Below are positions 63,477 through 64,000 of a DNA stretch of 64,000 bases, piece after piece (position 1 is the stretch's first letter; each line of letters opens with the position of its first letter). Origin of the DNA: Marinibacterium anthonyi (GTDB lineage Bacteria > Pseudomonadota > Alphaproteobacteria > Rhodobacterales > Rhodobacteraceae); assembly GCA_003217735.2 (NCBI GenBank), contig CP031585.1:2281501-2345500 (forward strand). Reading direction: 5' to 3'. A program made the position numbers and the translations under genes. The notes beneath the pieces were generated by a model that did no database searches, was not told where the DNA came from, and saw nothing but the letters and a program-made list of their open reading frames with translations.

Positions 63477-64000
63477 ATGACCAATTCCGCAAACGCCGCC
63501 GGCCGCTTTACCTTCCCCGGAACCGACCTGAGTGTGAACCGGATGGGCTACGGCGCCATGCAATTGGCCGGCCCGCACGTGATGGGACCGCCGAAGGACC
63601 CTGACGAGGCGGTTGCCGTGCTGCGCGAAGCCGTGTCGCTTGGCATCGACCATATCGACACCAGCGATTTCTACGGTCCCCACATCACCAACCAGATCAT
63701 CCGCGAGGCGCTGCATCCTTACCCGGATGACCTGGTCCTGGTCACCAAGATCGGCGCATGGCGCGATGACGCCGGGGCGTGGAACCTGCAGCGCGACGCG
63801 GCCTTCCTGCGCCAGTCGGTCGAAGACAACCTTGCCCGCCTGGGCCTTGAGCGGATGGACATCGTCAACCTGCGCATGGGCGGCCCCGAGGATGACATCG
63901 CCACACCGATGCGCACGATGCGCGCGCTTCAGGACGACGGGCTGATCGGCCACATCGGCGTCAGCACCGTCAGCGCCCGACAAGTCCGGGTCGCCCGCGA
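63477..64000 (+). CDS. Aldo/keto reductase, N-terminal part (runs off the window)
   Basis: About 174 codons are present. NRMGYGAMQLAGPHVMGPP, the catalytic Asp and Tyr in IDHIDTSDFYGP, the Lys in LVTKIGAW and RMDIVNLRMGG show a TIM-barrel aldo/keto reductase; the usual catalytic His is replaced by Asn in VNLR, as in one known subgroup. AAGGAGA precedes the ATG. It is probably controlled by the divergent LysR gene. Confidence 0.88.
   Translation, partial: MTNSANAAGRFTFPGTDLSVNRMGYGAMQLAGPHVMGPPKDPDEAVAVLREAVSLGIDHIDTSDFYGPHITNQIIREALHPYPDDLVLVTKIGAWRDDAGAWNLQRDAAFLRQSVEDNLARLGLERMDIVNLRMGGPEDDIATPMRTMRALQDDGLIGHIGVSTVSARQVRVAR

Overview
The window is GC-rich with alphaproteobacterial codon use and looks like a piece of a Rhodobacterales-type chromosome. 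The reasons are the nif gene order (rpoN and nifA next to nifB, fixABCX inside the nif cluster, a four-cysteine oxygen-sensitive NifA), Liv-type ABC transporters, and dispersed palindromes between genes. No rRNA, tRNA, CRISPR array, transposase or integrase was seen.

Layout. (1) 1-4080, chromosomal flank: 5' part of adk, acs (acetyl-CoA synthetase), a small exported protein and a stand-alone CZB zinc-binding protein. (2) 4084-34364, a nitrogen-fixation island that is almost entirely on the minus strand. Reading down the minus strand there are four NifA/sigma54-type transcription units: nifHDK; nifE-N-X-DUF269-CCE_0567-fdxB-nifQ-TPR; iscA-nifU-S-V-cysE-nifW-fixABCX-modABC-bfd-bfr; and nifB-fdxN-LRV-nifZ-nifT-SIR2-like. 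rpoN and nifA lie between the last two. Each unit has a -24/-12 promoter, and three have a perfect TGT-N10-ACA NifA site 80-100 bp upstream of the predicted start of transcription. The units together encode the enzyme (nifHDK), FeMo-co synthesis (nifB, E, N, X, V, Q), Fe-S supply (nifU, nifS, iscA), electron delivery (fixABCX, ferredoxins), molybdate uptake (modABC), iron storage (bfr, bfd) and regulation (nifA, rpoN). Two plus-strand genes, for a tandem STAS-like protein and a DsrE-like exported protein, sit divergently between nif units. (3) 34718-37520: a 3-hydroxyacyl-CoA-dehydrogenase-type enzyme, a LysR regulator and a cupin.

(4) 37620-61309, an aromatic catabolic island built around hydroxyquinol. 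It holds a TfdB-type flavin hydroxylase, maleylacetate reductase, two hydroxyquinol/catechol-type intradiol dioxygenases, a two-component flavin monooxygenase with its reductase (resorcinol-hydroxylase-like), a tautomerase, an alpha/beta hydrolase, a Zn alcohol dehydrogenase, an SDR, a VOC ring-cleaving dioxygenase coupled to an esterase, and two Liv-type ABC importers with two periplasmic binding proteins. Two paralogous LysR regulators and one XylR/DmpR-like protein control it. The XylR-like protein keeps the phenol-sensing and zinc residues of its sensor domain, but its AAA+ core has lost Walker A and GAFTGA. A 17-bp perfect inverted repeat lies directly in front of its gene. The likely job of the island is uptake of a phenolic or resorcinol-like compound, hydroxylation to hydroxyquinol, ring cleavage to maleylacetate and reduction to 3-oxoadipate. 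(5) 61402-64000: LysR2, a further LysR gene and the start of an aldo/keto reductase.

The points most worth a second look are the decayed XylR-like regulator and its palindrome, a dyad shared by several catabolic promoters, the translational coupling of fixX to modA within one long nif operon, and the GATGGGTC hairpin element inside two nif operons.
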